From Acidobacteriota bacterium (lineage in GTDB: Bacteria > Acidobacteriota > Thermoanaerobaculia > Multivoradales > SZUA-115), in contig QIHU01000030.1 in NCBI GenBank assembly GCA_003231035.1, positions 1 to 6,524 on the forward strand: 6,524 nt of DNA, given 5' to 3'. Positions 6,394 to 6,524 of this stretch are shown here, in pieces. Position numbers and translations under genes: made by a program. The notes beneath the pieces were generated by a model. The model was not told the origin of the DNA. It searched no databases and saw nothing but the letters and a program-made list of their open reading frames with translations. Position 1 is the first letter of the stretch. The number at the start of each line of letters is the position of its first letter.

Positions 6394-6524
6394 AATTCTC
6401 GCCAGCGTCGAGCGATGGCGCGCCGCCGGCACTCCGGTGGCGATCGCCACGGTGGTCAAGGTGTGGGGCTCGGCTCCGCGACCGCTGGGCGCCAAGATGG
6501 CGATCTCCGGCGACGGCGCCCTGG
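6386..6524 (+). CDS. XdhC/CoxF-family molybdenum-hydroxylase maturation protein, N-terminal 46 residues, cut by window edge
   Basis: The frame opens after a TGA at 6356-6358 and continues to the right edge. From GTG at 6386 it reads as an initiator followed by REILASVERWRAAG, then VAIATVVKVWGSAPRPLGAKM at about residues 18-38. The GSAPRPxGAKM block is the N-terminal signature of the XdhC/CoxI domain. XdhC proteins bind molybdenum cofactor, promote its sulfuration and insert it into the large subunit. The gene next after coxE in characterised clusters is coxF, an XdhC-type protein, so coxF is the likely name, although coxI belongs to the same family and 46 residues cannot separate them. GTG is chosen because GAGG (6376-6379) lies 6 nt upstream; TTG at 6380 is too close to that site. 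The 40-nt gap from coxE is the only one between plus-strand genes and still suits one operon. No plus-strand terminator is seen between them. Confidence 0.85.
   Translation, partial: MREILASVERWRAAGTPVAIATVVKVWGSAPRPLGAKMAISGDGAL

Overview
The window comes from a GC-rich bacterium. Coding sequence is strongly G/C-biased at third positions, and the first operon gene has a canonical AAGGAGG ribosome binding site. The bases do not identify a phylum. No rRNA, tRNA, insertion sequence, phage gene or CRISPR array is visible. Almost all of the DNA is a molybdenum-hydroxylase locus of the aerobic CO dehydrogenase (cox) type.

Layout, left to right. Positions 255 to 1 (minus strand) hold the first 85 codons of an FAD-binding medium-subunit gene that runs off the left edge. 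Positions 256-493 are a 238-bp divergent intergenic region. It holds a near-perfect 18-bp dyad (279-296) and a weaker dyad (328-342), but no convincing -35/-10 pair. From 494 to the right edge there is one plus-strand operon: coxS (494-964), coxL (961-3327), coxM (3327-4193), coxD (4190-5149), coxE (5149-6345) and the start of an XdhC/CoxF-family gene (6386 onward). The first five genes overlap by 4, 1, 4 and 1 nt in turn, so translational coupling is likely throughout.

How the genes work together. CoxS (two [2Fe-2S] clusters), CoxL (molybdopterin subunit) and CoxM (FAD subunit) make the usual (SLM)2 hydroxylase. Electrons pass from Mo through the Fe-S clusters to FAD. CoxD (MoxR-type AAA+ ATPase) and CoxE (VWA/MIDAS protein) form a chaperone-like pair that, in the studied CO dehydrogenase system, matures the active site. 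The XdhC-family protein is expected to handle molybdenum cofactor for the large subunit.

The main caution concerns substrate. CoxL has AYRGAGR in the active-site loop, not the Cys-containing AYRCSFR of true (form I) CO dehydrogenase, and the gene order is S-L-M, as in form II clusters. The cysteine that bridges copper to molybdenum is absent. The enzyme is best called a form II / CoxL-like molybdenum hydroxylase of unproven substrate. The divergent second FAD subunit suggests a second related enzyme or accessory gene set just outside the window.
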